Below are positions 8,996-17,852 of a DNA stretch of 64,000 nt, piece by piece (within the stretch, counting starts at the first letter, position 1; each line of letters starts with the position of its first letter). A program made the translations under genes and the position numbers. Source of the stretch: a bacterium. Lineage in GTDB: Bacteria > Cyanobacteriota > Sericytochromatia > S15B-MN24 > UBA4093. The notes beneath the pieces are model-generated. The model saw only the letters and a list, made by a program, of their open reading frames with translations, ran no database searches and was not told where the DNA came from. The stretch covers positions 897,694 through 961,693 of the forward strand of contig JAGIBK010000001.1 of assembly GCA_017744355.1 (NCBI GenBank), given 5' to 3'.

Positions 8996-11188
8996 ATGTG
9001 GCATGCTAATGGCATGACCAAGCATATCGAAGACGCCTCCCTGTCCCAGGCCCTCGCCAAGGATCTCGGCCTCTCGCTGCCGCAGGCCGAGAAGACCATC
9101 GCCCTGCTCGACGAGGGCAACACCATCCCGTTCCTCGCGCGCTACCGCAAGGAAGCGACCGGCGGCCTCGATGAGGGCCAGCTGCGCGCCTTGCAAGAGG
9201 CCCTTTCGCGCCTGCGCGCCCTCGAAGAACGGCGGGCGACGATCCTCGCCTCGCTCGCAGAGCAAGGGGTGCTCAGCGACGAGTTGCGGCGCAAGGTCCA
9301 GAGCGCCGACAAGCTCACGACCCTCGAAGACCTGTACCTGCCGTACCGGCCCAAGCGCCGGACCCGCGCCATGATTGCCAAGGAGCGTGGGCTCGCCCCG
9401 CTCGCCGAACTCATGAAGCGCCCGCCCGCCGAGTCGCCTCTGGCGGCCGCGCGCCGCTTCGTCGCACCCGACCAGGAGGTTCCGAGCCCCGAGGACGCCC
9501 TCGCGGGCGCCCGGGACATCCTCGCCGAAGAAGCAGCCGAAGATGCCGACCTGCGAGGCCGTGCCCGGCGCGTCACCCTCACTGAAGGGCTGCTCAGCGC
9601 CAAGAAGGCACCCAAGGCCGAGGACCCGCAGGGCAAGTACGCCCAGTACTATGCCTTCTCCGAAGCGGTCGCCAAGGTGCAGCCGCACCGAGTGCTCGCC
9701 TGCGATCGCGGCGAGGCCGAGAACGTCTTGAAGGTCTCGGTCGAGCTGCCCGACGCGCGGATCCTGGCCTTCATGCAGGAGCGCTGGAGCGTGCGGGCCG
9801 AGGGCTGGCGCGCCGAGGTCGAGACCGCCCTCGCGGATGCCTACAAGCGTCTGCTTGCGCCCGCTCTCGAGCGCGACGTGCGCGCCGCGCTCACCGAGAA
9901 GGCCCAGGCGCACGCCATCACCGTGTTCGCCGCCAACCTCAAGTCCCTCTTGCTGCAGCCGCCGCTGCGCGGCCAGGTGGTGCTCGGGGTCGATCCCGGC
10001 TACCGCACGGGCTGCAAGGTGGTGGTCGTGGATCCCACCGGCACCCCGCTCATGCCGGGCATCGCCATCTATCCCCACGAGCCCCAGCGCCAGCGGCAGG
10101 AGGCGATCGCGACCCTGCGCGCCCTCATCGCCAAGCACGGCGTCACCGTCGTGGCCATCGGCAACGGCACCGCGAGCCGCGAGACCGAACAGCTGGTGGC
10201 CGAGGCCATCCGCGACACGGGCGCGCGCTACCTGATGGTCTCGGAGGCCGGCGCGAGCGTCTACTCCGCCTCCGAGGTCGCCCGCGAGGAGTTCCCCGAC
10301 CTCGACGCCACCCAGCGCGGGACCATCTCCATCGCCCGGCGCCTCCAGGACCCGCTCGCCGAACTCGTCAAGATCGACCCGCAGGCCATCGGGGTGGGCC
10401 TCTACCAGCACGACCTCAACGAGAAGGCCCTCGGATCGGCCCTCGCCGGGGTCGTCGAGGACGCGGTCAACCACGTGGGCGTCGACCTCAACACCGCCTC
10501 GGCAGCGCTCTTGACCCACGTGGCGGGCCTCAACAAGAAGGTCGCCGCCGCCATCGTCCAGCAGCGCCAGAGCCAGGGCCTTTTCAAGCGCCGGGCGGAC
10601 CTCAAGAAGGTCAAGGGGCTCGGCGATCGCACCTTCGAGCAGTGCGCGGGCTTCTTGCGGATCCCGGGCGGCGAGGACCCCCTCGACAACACGGCCATCC
10701 ACCCCGAGTCCTACAAGGCGACGCGCCAATTGCTCGAAACCCTCGGCCTCTCGGCCGCGAGCAAGGACCTCGGCACTCGCCTCACGGCCGCGCGCACCGA
10801 CGCGCCACGCCTGGCGAGCGCGCTCGGCATCGGTGAGCCGACCCTGCGCGACATCCTTTCCAACCTCGAGAAACCCGGCCGGGATCCCCGTGAGGACCTG
10901 CCGCTGCCGCACCTGCGGCAGGACGTGCTCAAGCTCGAAGACCTCAAGCCCGGCATGCGCCTGATGGGCACCGTGCGGAATGTGGTGGACTTCGGCGCCT
11001 TCGTGGACATCGGCGTCAAGAACGACGGGCTGGTGCACGTCTCCGAGCTCTCGGACCGCTTCGTGCGCAACCCGCTAGAGGTCGTAGGCGTCGGCGACGT
11101 GGTCGAGGTCGAGGTGCTCGACATCGACCGTCAGCGCGCCAGGGTCTCGCTGAGCCGCAAACGCGTCTTGATCGGCAGCGCCACGTAG
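8996..11188 (+). CDS. tex: Tex-type RNA-binding transcription accessory protein
   Basis: 730 residues. The domain order is that of Tex: the N-terminal helical region with 'LLDEGNTIPFLARYRKEATGG', a YqgF/RNase H-like domain (from about 330, 'VLGVDPGYRTGCKVVVVD'), helix-hairpin-helix repeats (about 500-570, 'LNKKVAAAIV' and 'KVKGLGDRTFEQ'), and a C-terminal S1 domain (about 650-725, 'FGAFVDIGVKNDGLVHVS'). Tex acts with RNA polymerase and RNA and influences toxin or stress gene expression in some pathogens. The ATG at 8996 has AAAGG six bases upstream; an ATG at 9014 lacks one. The last 58 bases overlap the end of the opposing histidine kinase gene. Confidence 0.95.
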   Translation: MWHANGMTKHIEDASLSQALAKDLGLSLPQAEKTIALLDEGNTIPFLARYRKEATGGLDEGQLRALQEALSRLRALEERRATILASLAEQGVLSDELRRKVQSADKLTTLEDLYLPYRPKRRTRAMIAKERGLAPLAELMKRPPAESPLAAARRFVAPDQEVPSPEDALAGARDILAEEAAEDADLRGRARRVTLTEGLLSAKKAPKAEDPQGKYAQYYAFSEAVAKVQPHRVLACDRGEAENVLKVSVELPDARILAFMQERWSVRAEGWRAEVETALADAYKRLLAPALERDVRAALTEKAQAHAITVFAANLKSLLLQPPLRGQVVLGVDPGYRTGCKVVVVDPTGTPLMPGIAIYPHEPQRQRQEAIATLRALIAKHGVTVVAIGNGTASRETEQLVAEAIRDTGARYLMVSEAGASVYSASEVAREEFPDLDATQRGTISIARRLQDPLAELVKIDPQAIGVGLYQHDLNEKALGSALAGVVEDAVNHVGVDLNTASAALLTHVAGLNKKVAAAIVQQRQSQGLFKRRADLKKVKGLGDRTFEQCAGFLRIPGGEDPLDNTAIHPESYKATRQLLETLGLSAASKDLGTRLTAARTDAPRLASALGIGEPTLRDILSNLEKPGRDPREDLPLPHLRQDVLKLEDLKPGMRLMGTVRNVVDFGAFVDIGVKNDGLVHVSELSDRFVRNPLEVVGVGDVVEVEVLDIDRQRARVSLSRKRVLIGSAT

Positions 11189-13158
11189 AAGGTGCTGCCG
11201 ACCCCCACCTCGCTCTCGACCCAGATGCGCCCGCCGTGCGTCCGCACGATCTCGCGGCTAATGGGCAAGCCCAGGCCGATGCCCCCGCGAGCGAGAGGGC
11301 GGGGGTGTACCTGATGGAAGGGGTCGAAGACCCGGTAGAGATCCTCGCTCGGAATCCCCCGGCCCTGATCCCGAACGGCGAAGCGCACCTCCTCTCCGTC
11401 GGCGACTGCTTCCATGCCGATCCGCGAGCCGGCGTGCGAGAACTTGATGGCGTTGCCCACCAGGTTCACGAGCACCTGCATGATCCGCTCGGGGCAAGCC
11501 TCAAAGGGGATGACGGGCGAAGCGACGTCGAGCGTGATCCCCGCCTCGTCGGCGAGCCCTGCGAGCGAAGCGGCCGCCTCCTCCAAGAGGCTGGCGGCAT
11601 CGCAAGCAGTCGCCTCGATTGGCAGCAATCCAGCCTCTAAGCCCTCGAGCGAGAGGACATCATGGGTCAAGCGCACCAGACGCTCGGCATTGTGCGCGGC
11701 GATCGCCAGCATGCGCCGCCCCTTCTCGGCGGCCGGGTCGCAACATCCCACCGTCAAGAGACGGACTGCGCTCTGGATCGCAAAGAGAGGGGTGCGGATC
11801 TCGTGGCTCAGGGCCTTGATGAAGTCGCTCTTCTGGCGTTCCAGGGCCTTACGCTCGCTGATGTCCCGCGCGATCCCGATCACTCCGACGATCTCGCCGG
11901 TCTGGTCCCGGTAGGGGAACTTGACCACCGAGAAACTCCGGATCCCTTCCGGAAACTCCATCGTGGTGTCGTAGACCGTCGGCTGGCCCGTCTCGAGGAT
12001 GCGGGCATTGGTCTCGAGCACACGCTCCAGCACGTGAGGCGGCAGGTCGTAGCCGGACGGCTGGCCGATGATGCCCTCGATCGGCCTGCCGAGGGCCCTG
12101 GCATACGCCGGGTTGACGTTGATGTAGCGCCAGTTGCGATCGAGGATGAAGATAAGGTCGGTGGCATGCTCGTACACCGAGCGGATCGTGGCCTCGCGGA
12201 TCCTGAGCTCCTGCTCGGCCCGCCGGGCCTTGTAGCGCGCCTCGATCCCCGCAGCCACCACCGGCAGCAGCGCCTCGACCAACGTCACTTCTTCGAGCGG
12301 AGACGTGCGCAAGGCCATCAGGACCCCGTACACCTCCCCGGCCGCATTTCGCAGGGGAGTTGCCACGCATGCTTCCGCCCCTTCCAGCAGGGCCGAGACC
12401 CCGGGAAACAGACGCCACACCTCCTGCTTCCAGGTTTGCGCGCCATTCACGAGCAGCGGCTCGATCGGCGTGCCCGCCACCGCAAACTCCACCTCGGGCA
12501 AGATTTCGCCGCGGCAAAAGCGTGCTACGGTCCTCATGCGCTGCCGAGCCGGGTCCGCAAACTCAGCGATGAGCACCCCGTCCATGGCCAGGACCTCGGC
12601 CAGGAAGCGCGCTTGAAGGGGGTGGTGATCGCCGTTCGGGTCGCTCGCCAAGCCCTGCATGAAGGAGAAGAGCGCTTGCTCTGCACGGTCGATGAAGCTC
12701 GGGTCTCGCCACTCTCGCAGTGCAAGCCGGGCAAACCCCGCCAGATCGTCGAGGGCCTCACGATCCCCGGCCTCGAAGGCACGCGGCGTCTGAGATAGCG
12801 CCCAGAGAAAGCCAAGGCGCTCCCCTGTTCCGTTGAAGAGGGGATAAACCATGGCCATGCGCAAGGCATGGCGCTCGCCCTGCGCAAAGCGCTCGTCTTT
12901 CCGCACGTCCGCCACCAGGAGAGGGGCCTGCTGCCGATCCGCCTGACAAAGGAAGGGCACGAGCAAGGCGTCGCCCACGGACAGGGACCCGACGTTCACC
13001 AGCAGCGAAGGACGCTCGGGCGGTCCGACGCAGACCCCCGCAGCCGCAGCGTCGAGCGTGCGCGCGGCCATGCGCGCGAGTCGCGCGAGGTCCTCCCGCA
13101 CGTGGAGATCCGCGCCGACGCTCGCCTCAGGATTCACGGGAAAGGTGTTCGACCCCAT
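11131..13158 (-). CDS. Hybrid-sensor-type histidine kinase with GAF-GAF-PAS input
   Basis: About 675 residues from the ATG at 13158, which has AGGTG seven bases upstream; a GTG at 13212 would add 18 atypical residues. The order is a GAF-like domain (about 10-150), a second GAF-like domain (about 160-310), a PAS domain (about 325-440), a HisKA dimerisation domain with the phospho-acceptor in 'ALSHEIRTP' (His about 451), and a HATPase domain with N, G1 ('VRDQGRGIPSED') and G2 ('GGIGLGLPIS') boxes. There is no membrane helix, so it should sense a cytosolic cue. It is divergent from a NarL-type regulator 230 bases away, its likely partner. The tail overlaps tex in antisense. Confidence 0.92.
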   Translation of the reverse strand: MGSNTFPVNPEASVGADLHVREDLARLARMAARTLDAAAAGVCVGPPERPSLLVNVGSLSVGDALLVPFLCQADRQQAPLLVADVRKDERFAQGERHALRMAMVYPLFNGTGERLGFLWALSQTPRAFEAGDREALDDLAGFARLALREWRDPSFIDRAEQALFSFMQGLASDPNGDHHPLQARFLAEVLAMDGVLIAEFADPARQRMRTVARFCRGEILPEVEFAVAGTPIEPLLVNGAQTWKQEVWRLFPGVSALLEGAEACVATPLRNAAGEVYGVLMALRTSPLEEVTLVEALLPVVAAGIEARYKARRAEQELRIREATIRSVYEHATDLIFILDRNWRYINVNPAYARALGRPIEGIIGQPSGYDLPPHVLERVLETNARILETGQPTVYDTTMEFPEGIRSFSVVKFPYRDQTGEIVGVIGIARDISERKALERQKSDFIKALSHEIRTPLFAIQSAVRLLTVGCCDPAAEKGRRMLAIAAHNAERLVRLTHDVLSLEGLEAGLLPIEATACDAASLLEEAAASLAGLADEAGITLDVASPVIPFEACPERIMQVLVNLVGNAIKFSHAGSRIGMEAVADGEEVRFAVRDQGRGIPSEDLYRVFDPFHQVHPRPLARGGIGLGLPISREIVRTHGGRIWVESEVGVGSTFYVALPIKTRLRLSETLAR

Positions 13159-13387
13159 CAGCGTACACCTAGTGACCAAGAGGGGATAAGAAATGGCTTC
13201 TATCGTGACCACAACATTGTCGATAATTACTCAAGAATACGGCTCCGTCCGAATGAATCGCGATCACGAGGGGTAAGATCTGTTCTATACTTCCCATTCT
13301 GTTTCACTTTAATCTGAAACCGCAATTTATTAACGCATTCTTCACTCAATCACGGCGTGTTTGGCATAGAAGCGAGCGATCTTCCCC

Positions 13388-14011
13388 ATGTCTGAAGCTA
13401 ATCCCCGCATCTTGCTGATCGACGATCAGGAAGAATTGCTCGAAACCCTGGACGAGTGGCTGCGCTTCAGTGGCTATCGGACCGAGACAGCTTCCGGCGG
13501 TCAAGAGGCGCTGGAGCAGCTCCGGCGTGCGCGCTTCGACGTGGTGGTGACCGACCTCCAGATGCCGGGCATCACGGGCCTGGAGCTGCTCAGCCTGCTC
13601 AAGCAGCAGGACCCGACCCTCGAAGTCATCTTCCTGACGGGGCAAGGGACCATGGCGGACGCCATCGAGGCCCTGCGCGAAGGGCGGGCCTTCGACTTTC
13701 TCCAGAAGCCCCTGCGCGACCTGAACCACCTCAACGCGGCCATCGACAAGGCCTTCGCCCAGAAGCAAGCCAAGGCCCGCTCGCGCCAGACCGGCCCCCT
13801 CGCCTTGCCCGAGCACGTGGAGCCGCTGAGCACTCGTGAGGTCGAGATCATCCTGTTGCTCGCCCGTGGGCTCGACAACCGAGAGATCGCCGATCGCCTC
13901 GTGCTGAGCGAGAAGACGGTGAAGAACCACCTGACGCGCATCTACGAGAAGCTCAAGGTCTCCAACCGCACCCAGGCGGTCATCCTTTGCCAGCAATACG
14001 GCATCATCTGA
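13388..14011 (+). CDS. NarL/FixJ-family response regulator
   Basis: 207 residues: a receiver domain (about 8-120, with acidic DDQEE start, phospho-Asp in 'VVVTDLQMPG' and the Lys in 'FLQKP') and a LuxR-type helix-turn-helix (about 140-203, 'LSTREVEIILLLARGLDNRE' then 'LVLSEKTVKNHLTRIYEKL'). Phosphorylation by a histidine kinase would switch its DNA binding. The divergent histidine kinase is the natural partner. The gap between them (13159-13387) is unusually AT-rich for this window and must hold both promoters, though I could not pick a convincing -35/-10 pair. Confidence 0.93.
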   Translation: MSEANPRILLIDDQEELLETLDEWLRFSGYRTETASGGQEALEQLRRARFDVVVTDLQMPGITGLELLSLLKQQDPTLEVIFLTGQGTMADAIEALREGRAFDFLQKPLRDLNHLNAAIDKAFAQKQAKARSRQTGPLALPEHVEPLSTREVEIILLLARGLDNREIADRLVLSEKTVKNHLTRIYEKLKVSNRTQAVILCQQYGII

Positions 14012-14075
14012 GGCAAGCAGGGAAGCAGGGGCTTGAAAACACTGTTAACAATCCCCTGTACGAACTCCAAAAACG

Positions 14076-14084
14076 TGCTAATAT
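14076..14084 (+). promoter_or_regulatory. Extended -10 promoter of the microprotein cassette
   Basis: TGCTAATAT is an extended -10 element (TGn plus TAATAT), 65 bases before the first microprotein start. It sits in an AT-rich pocket after the response regulator gene. No good -35 hexamer is seen, as is common for extended -10 promoters. Confidence 0.45.
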
Positions 14085-14149
14085 GGATTTAATAGAGTTG
14101 TGCTCTAGGGTTTAGTCGTCGTCTCTCCCCTTGAATGGAGGATCTGCAG

Positions 14150-14344
14150 ATGGAAACTACCGCTACGCTGCCCACCGGCCTCACCGTCAACAAGGCGATC
14201 GCCATGTGGCAAGCCAGCAACCCTGCCGCGGCCGTTTCCTCGGAGACGTACCGCCCCGACTACGCCCTCTTCGGCGCCGGCGAGTTCCACGGGATGACCA
14301 ACACCCGCTATCGCCGCCCCCGCGCCCCCAAGGCCAAGGCATAA
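14150..14344 (+). CDS. Microprotein A, 64 residues
   Basis: I do not recognise this protein. It has no hydrophobic segment. The N-terminal half is Thr/Ala-rich, the middle has 'AIAMWQASNP' and aromatic residues around 'TYRPDYALFG', and the C-terminus is strongly basic (RYRRPRAPKAKA). GGAGG lies eight bases before this ATG. An earlier in-frame ATG at 14135 overlaps that ribosome site and so is unlikely. The stop TAA shares one base with the ATG of the next gene (TAATG), an arrangement that favours coupled translation. The cassette has its own promoter and strong terminators. Confidence 0.6.
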   Translation: METTATLPTGLTVNKAIAMWQASNPAAAVSSETYRPDYALFGAGEFHGMTNTRYRRPRAPKAKA

Positions 14345-14466
14345 TGACCCGGCCCGACACGCCGTTCAGCCCCGAGCCCAACGTCAATCTCGACATCTGG
14401 CTCGTCGTGCTCGGGACCGTCGCCCTCTCGACGATCATCGCCATCGTCATGAGCTACGCCCCTTAA
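14344..14466 (+). CDS. Microprotein B, 40 residues with one membrane helix
   Basis: A 40-residue protein: a polar, Pro-rich N-terminus (about 1-16), then one hydrophobic helix (about 17-36, from DIWLVVLGT to AIVMSY) and an immediate C-terminal end. It looks like a small single-pass inner-membrane protein. The start codon overlaps the stop of microprotein A by one base. Short proteins of this type often are subunits of respiratory or other membrane complexes; here the function is unknown. Two terminators follow within 100 bases. Confidence 0.58.
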   Translation: MTRPDTPFSPEPNVNLDIWLVVLGTVALSTIIAIVMSYAP

Positions 14467-14479
14467 TCGCCCCCCCTTC

Positions 14480-14511
14480 GAAACGCGCCAGGCAATTGCC
14501 TGGCGCGTTTC
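14480..14511 (+). terminator. Perfect palindromic terminator
   Basis: A perfect 32-base palindrome (16-base arms, centre AATT) follows the microprotein pair by 13 bases. It ends in GCGTTTC without a long T-run. The cruciform-capable, loopless form is unusual for a simple terminator, but position favours that role. Confidence 0.6.
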
Positions 14512-14531
14512 ACTTGTATCTACCTAAATCG

Positions 14532-14565
14532 AAACCGCCCACCTCTCGGAGGTGGGCGGTTTTTT
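14532..14565. terminator. Bidirectional intrinsic terminator
   Basis: Thirteen-base arms (AAACCGCCCACCT and its complement) around a five-base loop, followed by TTT on the plus strand and preceded by an A-run. It separates the plus-strand microproteins from the convergent deoxynucleoside kinase gene and probably serves both. Confidence 0.82.
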
Positions 14566-14584
14566 CACGCAGGAAAACTGAAGG

Positions 14585-15265
14585 CTAGACGGGCATCGCC
14601 CCGCGCAGACCGAGACCGGGCAGCAGGGGCTGCTCCGGAGCCACCCGCATGGCTTCGATCATGTCCAGGATGTAGCCGAAGTCGTGGTAGGAGTTGACGA
14701 AGTCCAGGTCATCCGCCGGCAGGATCAGCTTGGGGCAGAGGTCGAAGGTCTGGATCCAGTCCTCGTAGAGCACGTTGAGCTGCTCAAGGTACTCGCGCGG
14801 GATGCTCGCCTCGTAATCGCGACCGCGCTTGGCGATCCGTCGCAAGAGGGTCGGCACCGACGCCCGCAGGTAGATCAAGAGGTCGGGCGGCGGGCACGAG
14901 GGGATGATGCCGTCGTAGATCCGCTGGTAGGTGTTGAAGTCCCGCTCGTTCATGATGCCAGTCTGATAGGCGTTCTTCGCGAACATGGCGGCGTCCTCGA
15001 AGATCGAGCGGTCCAGGATCGCCGGCCGGCCGCTGGCGACGACGCGGCGGTAGGTCTCGATGCGGGTCGAGAGGAAGTAGACCTGCAGGTGGAAGCTCCA
15101 CTTGTGCATGTCCCCGTAGAAGTCGTCGAGGTAAGGGTTGTCATCGACCGACTCGTACCAGGGCACATAGTTGAGCTTATCGGCGAGCCACTTGGAAAGC
15201 GAGGACTTGCCGCAGCCGATGTTCCCCGCGATCACGATGACCTTGGGCTTGGATTCGACCTGCAT
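14585..15265 (-). CDS. Deoxynucleoside kinase family protein
   Basis: 226 residues. It belongs to the dNK/thymidine kinase 2-like family, which phosphorylates deoxynucleosides for salvage. The P-loop 'GNIGCGKSS' is near residue 15. The substrate motif 'ESVDDNPYLDDFY' and the 'ILDRSIFEDA' motif with the catalytic acidic and Arg residues follow, and an Arg-rich lid ('RRIAKRGRDYE') comes later. The ATG at 15265 has AGAGGG six bases upstream; the longer reading adds ten residues without a ribosome site. Substrate preference cannot be told from sequence alone. It is transcribed toward the double terminator. Confidence 0.9.
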   Translation of the reverse strand: MQVESKPKVIVIAGNIGCGKSSLSKWLADKLNYVPWYESVDDNPYLDDFYGDMHKWSFHLQVYFLSTRIETYRRVVASGRPAILDRSIFEDAAMFAKNAYQTGIMNERDFNTYQRIYDGIIPSCPPPDLLIYLRASVPTLLRRIAKRGRDYEASIPREYLEQLNVLYEDWIQTFDLCPKLILPADDLDFVNSYHDFGYILDMIEAMRVAPEQPLLPGLGLRGAMPV

Positions 15266-15357
15266 GGGGGACCCTCTCGAAGCGAAAGACGGCATGGGAT
15301 GGACGCTCCCATGATAACACCGAGCGAGGGTCTAGCGCGGCCCCGGTTTGAAACGAA

Positions 15358-16257
15358 TCACGAAGCCGAAACGACGACCCTGAGGGCCTGCGGGCACATC
15401 TCGACCGTCAAGGGCAAGACTCCGCGCAGGTCCCCGTCCAGCTGGTAGGGCACGGGGCGCGCCGAGCGAATCTCGACCTGCCGGCAGTGGAGCGTCTCGA
15501 TGCGGGAGAAGCGGGTGGGGACCCGCAACAGCACCCGGATGAGCCCGAAGATCACGTGGTACCAAGAGCGGGTCCTGAAGACGCACAGGTCGAAGTACCC
15601 GTCGCGCACGTCCGCATGCTCGGCCACCGAGGCGTTGGATCGCCCGTAGAGGCGGGTATTGGCCACCACCAGCATGTAGACCAGCCGGCGCAAGCGCTTG
15701 CCGCCATCCACCCGGATGGTCATGCGGGTCGCGCGGTGGCTCACGAAGGCCTGGATCCCCGCGAGGGTGTAGGCCATCTGGCCCGCCAGGCGCTTGAGCT
15801 GCGGCCACATGGAGATGACGGTGACCGCGTCGTAGCCGATGCCGACCATCAAGGCGAAGTACCGGCCGTTGGCCTTCCCCACGTCGATGGCCATCACTTT
15901 GCCCTGGAAGGCCACCCGGGCCGCGGCCTGGAAGTCGGCCGGCAACGCGAGCTCGTTGGCGAGAATGTTGCTGGTGCCCCCGGGAATGATTCCGAGCTCC
16001 ACCTCGGTCCCCGCCAGAGCCTGCAGGGCTTCGTTGATCGAGCCGTCGCCGCCCATCACGACCACGCGCCGGATGCCCTGGGTGATCGCCTCGCGTGCGA
16101 GCGCCTCGATGTGCCCCTCGCCCTCGCTCAAGAAAATTCGGGGCTCCCAACCCGCCTCGCGGGCAAGCTCCTCGAGCCAGTCCCATTCGGCCCCGCGGGT
16201 GCGCGTGGGGCCGGAGACGGGGTTCAAGATAATGGCGATGAGAGGGGGGTGCGACAT
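15358..16257 (-). CDS. Diacylglycerol/lipid kinase family protein (YegS/DgkB-like)
   Basis: About 299 residues. The catalytic domain begins with 'AIILNPVSGPTRTRG', then has the 'VVVMGGDGSINEALQAL' nucleotide loop and 'GIIPGGTSNILANEL', the counterpart of the family's GTxNDxAR. The C-terminal half is a beta-rich domain ending with 'LDGDLRGVLPLTVEMCP'-like strands. Members phosphorylate diacylglycerol, sphingoid bases or related lipids at the membrane. ATGs at 16257 and 16266 are both possible; neither has a strong ribosome site, and the family's short N-terminus favours 16257. Confidence 0.88.
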   Translation of the reverse strand: MSHPPLIAIILNPVSGPTRTRGAEWDWLEELAREAGWEPRIFLSEGEGHIEALAREAITQGIRRVVVMGGDGSINEALQALAGTEVELGIIPGGTSNILANELALPADFQAAARVAFQGKVMAIDVGKANGRYFALMVGIGYDAVTVISMWPQLKRLAGQMAYTLAGIQAFVSHRATRMTIRVDGGKRLRRLVYMLVVANTRLYGRSNASVAEHADVRDGYFDLCVFRTRSWYHVIFGLIRVLLRVPTRFSRIETLHCRQVEIRSARPVPYQLDGDLRGVLPLTVEMCPQALRVVVSAS

Positions 16258-16335
16258 ACTCGGCATTGTACCGGAAGCAAGCCAGCCCCACCTCCAATGC
16301 TAAGCATTGTGAAGGAAAAAATGCCGAAAAACCGC

Positions 16336-16363
16336 TTGCCTGGCCGAAGCTGGGTGCTACACT
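16336..16363 (+). promoter_or_regulatory. Promoter of trpE
   Basis: TTGCCT and TACACT are 16 bases apart, with TGC directly before the -10 hexamer (extended -10). It ends 38 bases before the trpE start, leaving no room for a leader-peptide attenuator. Confidence 0.5.
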
Positions 16364-16401
16364 ACGAGTAGCCCCCGAGAAAGCGAGGCTTTTGGACCCC
16401 C

Positions 16402-17835
16402 ATGAAGGTCATCCCCACTTTCGAGCAATTCGAGACGACGGCGCACCAGGCCGCGCGTCACGTGCTCTACGCCGAGATCAGCGCCGACCTGGAGACGCCC
16501 GTATCGGCGTACCTCAAAGTGGCGGGCTCTCGCGCACCGGCCTTCTTGCTCGAAAGCGTCGAGCAGGGCGATCGCCTCGGGCGCTATTCCTACATCGGGT
16601 GCGAGCCCGAAGAGGTCTTGCGCTTCGGCCCCGAGACCAACCCCTATCAAGCCCTCAAGCTTCTCATGCAGGCCTCGATCCAGGCCTCCGGCCCTGACCT
16701 GCCCCCTTTCGCAGGCGGGGCCGTCGGGTATTGGGGGTTCGAGACCGTTCGCCACCTGGAGCCCGCTGTCGGCGAAGCGCCGCCGGACGACATGGGCCTG
16801 CCTGAGGCCGCCTTTCTCCTGACGCGCAGCCTCATCGCCTTCGATCATGCCAAGCGCACCATGCGGGTCATGACGATCGTCCGGCCGGACGGCGACCCCG
16901 CCCGGGCCTACCAAGAAGGATGCGACCGGATCCACGCCTGGATCGAGCGCCTGCGCGCGCCCCTCGTCGCCGACCCCCTCCAGCTCGCCGAGCACCCCGA
17001 GCCCCTCGTCCCCGACTCGACCCTGACGCGCGAAGGGTACTGCGCGATGGTCGAAAAGGCCAAGGAGCACATCAAGGCCGGGGACATCTTCCAGCTCGTC
17101 GGCTCACAGCGGCTGAGCGCTCCTTATTCGGGCGAGCCCTTCGCGCTCTACCGCACCCTGCGCACCGTCAACCCGAGCCCTTACATGTTCTTCCTCGACT
17201 GGGGCGACTTCCAGCTGGTCGGCTCAAGTCCCGAGGTCATGGTGCGGCTCGACGGCCGCACCGCGACGGTGCGCCCCATCGCGGGCACGCGCCGCCGGGG
17301 GCTCGACAGCGACGAGGCGCTCGGCAAGGACCTGATGGCCGACCCCAAGGAGCGCGCCGAGCACGTCATGCTCGTCGATCTCGGGCGCAACGACCTGGGT
17401 CGCGTCTGCAAGCCGGGCTCGGTCAAGGTCGACGACCTGATGGCCCTCGAACGCTTTTCTCATGTGCTGCACATGACCTCGACCGTGACGGGCGAGATGC
17501 AGGACGGCCTCGACGGCCTCGACCTGCTCGCCGCCTGCTTCCCCGCGGGCACCGTCTCGGGTGCGCCCAAGGTCCGGGCCATGCAGCTCATCAACCAACT
17601 CGAACCGTTCAAACGCGGCCCCTACGCGGGGGCCGTCGGCGTACTCGGGTACGACGGATCGATCAACACCGGCATCACGATCCGCACCATGGTGGTGCGT
17701 GACGGCCGGGTGCACGTTCAGGCGGGAGCCGGCATCGTCGCCGATTCGATCCCCGAGAACGAATACCAGGAAACGCTGAACAAGGCGCAGGCGATGCTGC
17801 AAGCGTTGCAGCTCGCACCGATCCCCTCGACATAA
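16402..17835 (+). CDS. trpE: Anthranilate synthase component I
   Basis: 477 residues. It makes anthranilate from chorismate with ammonia supplied by TrpG. The N-terminal domain carries 'FLLESVEQGDRLGRYSYIG', where the LLES motif marks tryptophan feedback binding. The C-terminal chorismate-binding domain (from about 210) has 'GTRRRGLDSDEA', 'VMLVDLGRNDLGRV' and 'FPAGTVSGAPKVRAMQ'. TrpG, the glutaminase subunit, is not in the window, nor are other trp genes. Phosphate uptake genes follow after 17 bases, so they may be read from the same transcript although the functions are unrelated. Confidence 0.95.
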   Translation: MKVIPTFEQFETTAHQAARHVLYAEISADLETPVSAYLKVAGSRAPAFLLESVEQGDRLGRYSYIGCEPEEVLRFGPETNPYQALKLLMQASIQASGPDLPPFAGGAVGYWGFETVRHLEPAVGEAPPDDMGLPEAAFLLTRSLIAFDHAKRTMRVMTIVRPDGDPARAYQEGCDRIHAWIERLRAPLVADPLQLAEHPEPLVPDSTLTREGYCAMVEKAKEHIKAGDIFQLVGSQRLSAPYSGEPFALYRTLRTVNPSPYMFFLDWGDFQLVGSSPEVMVRLDGRTATVRPIAGTRRRGLDSDEALGKDLMADPKERAEHVMLVDLGRNDLGRVCKPGSVKVDDLMALERFSHVLHMTSTVTGEMQDGLDGLDLLAACFPAGTVSGAPKVRAMQLINQLEPFKRGPYAGAVGVLGYDGSINTGITIRTMVVRDGRVHVQAGAGIVADSIPENEYQETLNKAQAMLQALQLAPIPST

Positions 17836-17852
17836 GGAGCCACACAGGTCCC

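Noticed and set aside
8897..11038. A 713-codon open frame opposite tex
   Set aside because: Shadow frame on the opposite strand of a well-conserved gene; the composition is artificial and no motif is present.
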